Below, piece after piece: positions 62,503 through 64,000 of a DNA stretch of 64,000 nt. The notes below the pieces were generated by a model that made no database searches, was not told the DNA's origin, and saw only the letters and a program-made list of their open reading frames with translations. Where the stretch lies: contig JBJHCZ010000013.1 of NCBI GenBank assembly GCA_050486285.1, forward strand, positions 1 through 64,000, given 5' to 3'. This DNA comes from JAITWN01 sp050486285. Lineage in GTDB: Bacteria; Pseudomonadota; Gammaproteobacteria; SZUA-140. How positions within the stretch are numbered: position 1 is the stretch's first letter; the number at the start of each line of letters is the position of its first letter. The position numbers and the translations under genes were made by a program.

Positions 62503-63716
62503 GGCGACGACTCCAGCGGGATCAGCCGGAAGCCCTCGGCCTGCGCGTTCCATGACAGGAACACGCGATGGCCGTCGGTGACCAGCTGCGGGTGATCGGA
62601 GGCATCCACGGCCCGGGCGATGGTGACCGGCGCCGTCCAGTTTGCGCCGCCGTCGGTGGAGCGCATCATGCGGACCGGCGAGACCTCGCCGTCGAATTCC
62701 TTCCAGGCGAGGAAGACCGTGCCGTTACGGCTGAGCACGGCCGGGTGCGCCGGGCGCGCGTCGAGATCGCCAAAGGGGATCGGCGCCGAGAGGGTCGCGC
62801 CGTCATCAGGCGAGCGCGCGTAGAACAGTCCCTTTGCCTCCGGGCCGTCGTTGAACCACGCGAAGTGATGGATGCCGTCGGCGTCGATCGCGAGCGCGGG
62901 GCCGTGATGCGGGCAGGCATCGACGCGCCAGCGATCATGGGTGATTCGGCGCGCCGGCGCCTTCGCATCGACGCGCATCAGCGCGTGATCGCGCTCGCTG
63001 CCGGGATAGACATGGCGCCAGAACGCACGCGGTACGTCATCGGGGCCGAGCGCGAGCGCGATGCGGCAGCATTCGCAGCTGTTGTCGGCGAGCTTCACGT
63101 TCGCCGAGAAGCTCTTGCCTCGATCGGTGGAGACGGCGTAATAGACGGCGGCGCCGGGATAGGACTCGCCGCGCTGACGCGCGGCGACTTCGTCGCGGCG
63201 ATCCAGCCACACGATATGGACCGCGCCGTCGGGATCGACGATCAGGGAATCGAAACGGTGGCTGATGATGTCGCGGTTGTCGTTGACGGTCAGCGGCGCC
63301 GAGAACGTGCGGCCGCCGTCGATCGAGCGGCTGAAACGGATGTCGCCGGAGAACGGTCTCGATAGCAGGCTGGTGTAGCTGACGTAGATCGTCCCGTCGG
63401 CGGCGATCGCGATCTTCGGCCGGTTGTCGCCTTCGGTGCCGATGACCTCGGGTTCGGGATTGACCCGTGCCGGAGGTCCAAAGCTCCCGCCCAGGTCATC
63501 AGAATGGTCGACCAGCACATGGCCTCCCTCGGTGCGCACGCGCCACAATCGGCCGTCCTCATCGAAGGTCGTCGATACCGCCAGCGTGCGCTGGCCGGCG
63601 AGCATGCCGGACCAGACGTCGTCGCGGCTCGGCGCGGCGCCGTGGCCGCCGCCGGACGCGAAAACCGCCGGGGCGGCAACCCAGAGCAGAAGGAGGAATG
63701 AGGCGAACTGTTTCAT
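62499..63716 (-). CDS. Exported BNR-repeat (sialidase-like) protein with Cys/His motifs
   Basis: The 405-residue product has a signal peptide (MKQFASFLLLLWVAAPAVFA) and repeated Asp-box/BNR signatures: SIDGGRTFSAP, STDRGKSFSAN, SPDDGATLSAP and STDGGANWTAP, indicating a beta-propeller like sialidases. Catalytic sialidase residues are not clearly present. Two metal-style motifs stand out: CECC at residues 214-217 and CPHHG at 268-272. A periplasmic metal- or cofactor-binding role is inferred. It is coupled to the thioredoxin-like gene and follows a TonB receptor by 20 bp, so they likely form one module. Confidence 0.8.
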   Translation of the reverse strand: MKQFASFLLLLWVAAPAVFASGGGHGAAPSRDDVWSGMLAGQRTLAVSTTFDEDGRLWRVRTEGGHVLVDHSDDLGGSFGPPARVNPEPEVIGTEGDNRPKIAIAADGTIYVSYTSLLSRPFSGDIRFSRSIDGGRTFSAPLTVNDNRDIISHRFDSLIVDPDGAVHIVWLDRRDEVAARQRGESYPGAAVYYAVSTDRGKSFSANVKLADNSCECCRIALALGPDDVPRAFWRHVYPGSERDHALMRVDAKAPARRITHDRWRVDACPHHGPALAIDADGIHHFAWFNDGPEAKGLFYARSPDDGATLSAPIPFGDLDARPAHPAVLSRNGTVFLAWKEFDGEVSPVRMMRSTDGGANWTAPVTIARAVDASDHPQLVTDGHRVFLSWNAQAEGFRLIPLESSP

Positions 63717-63736
63717 GGAAGTCGGATTTTACCGCA

Positions 63737-64000
63737 TTACCAGTCGATCTCCACGCCGGCGTAATACGCCCTCGGCAGGCCGGGCGAGAACACCGGCGTA
63801 TTCGAGCTGACGGAGGCGCTGTCGGCGTAGCGCTCGTCGGCGAGATTCATGATCCGGCCGAACAGCGCGAAATTGCGGTTGATCTGCTGGTGAACGCGCA
63901 GATTGAACAGGTGATGCCCCTCGTACTTGCTGAAGGCCGGGTCGTTGCTCGCCTCCAGCCAGTATTTGCCGATGTGGACCCACTCGAGCTGCGCCCGCGT
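63737..64000 (-). CDS. TonB-dependent outer-membrane receptor, C-terminal part (cut by window edge)
   Basis: The frame running in from the right edge ends TAA at 63737-63739 and gives 87 residues: EWVHIGKYWLEASND, then KYEGHHLFNLRVHQQINRNF, ALFGRIMNLADERYADSASV and a terminal AYYAGVEIDW. Alternating beta strands, the N(L/F)ADERYA...R pattern and a terminal aromatic residue are those of TonB-dependent receptor barrels, as the C-terminal strand inserted by BamA. The substrate is unknown; coupling to the BNR and thioredoxin-like genes suggests a metal complex. The start and plug domain lie outside the window. Confidence 0.85.
   Translation of the reverse strand, partial: TRAQLEWVHIGKYWLEASNDPAFSKYEGHHLFNLRVHQQINRNFALFGRIMNLADERYADSASVSSNTPVFSPGLPRAYYAGVEIDW

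Overview
The window looks like a chromosome segment from a GC-rich gammaproteobacterium. It carries 6S RNA between zapA and a 5-formyl-THF cyclo-ligase gene, a dapF-DUF484-xerC-hslVU-DUF971-ubiEJB block, argS-SPOR next to priA, and a secB-gpsA pair. These arrangements are typical of Gammaproteobacteria such as Chromatiales/Ectothiorhodospiraceae-like or Pseudomonas-like lineages. I cannot place it more precisely by eye. Genes are dense, codon third positions are strongly GC, and long antisense shadow frames are common. I saw no tRNA, rRNA or CRISPR array.

Layout. 1-883 is a degraded accessory scar: a HigA-like antitoxin tail, a well-formed integron attC site, a chimeric broken cassette, a second truncated attC and a decapitated RelE toxin, ending one base from the comM stop. 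885-9233 holds comM, ubiK, the nitrogen module glnK-amtB with a sigma-54 promoter, a tandem CDGSH protein, the polyamine genes speE/speA and a SPOR protein. 9235-14083 has argS, priA, an AT-rich gap with DnaA-box-like sites, and hemJ. 14302-22255 has a double cNMP-rhodanese protein, a giant FAD/Fe-S oxidoreductase, rpiA, ilvA and a very lysine-rich nucleoid-like protein. 22483-28909 has EVE, cyclo-ligase, 6S RNA, zapA, ygfB, pepP, ubiH and ubiI.

28935-38921 holds an antiporter, murU-gpsA-secB-rhodanese, then gpmI-envC-ctp-polysaccharide deacetylase and a DJ-1 protein. 39004-50938 is one long minus-strand run: xth, ubiD, an alkyltransferase-like protein, a patatin, dapF, DUF484, xerC, hslV, hslU, DUF971, ubiE, ubiJ, ubiB. 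51144-59197 is a complete fatty-acid beta-oxidation operon (fadE, thiolase, multifunctional enzyme, acyl-CoA ligase, thioesterase). 59372-64000 contains a large lipoprotein with possible TULIP/BPI-like character, a yeast-type cytosine deaminase homologue, and an apparent export/uptake module (TonB receptor, Cys/His-motif BNR protein, thioredoxin-like protein).

Threads through the window are ubiquinone synthesis (ubiK, ubiH, ubiI, ubiB, ubiJ, ubiE, ubiD), envelope and division functions (zapA, envC, ctp, SPOR, murU, dapF, xerC), and a dispersed inverted-repeat family (GGGGTCAGA-CGTTTGATC arms) that sits against gene 3' ends at four to five places. The most unusual parts are the integron scar, the DnaA-box cluster by priA, the repeat family, the TULIP-like lipoprotein and the BNR/TlpA/TonB module.
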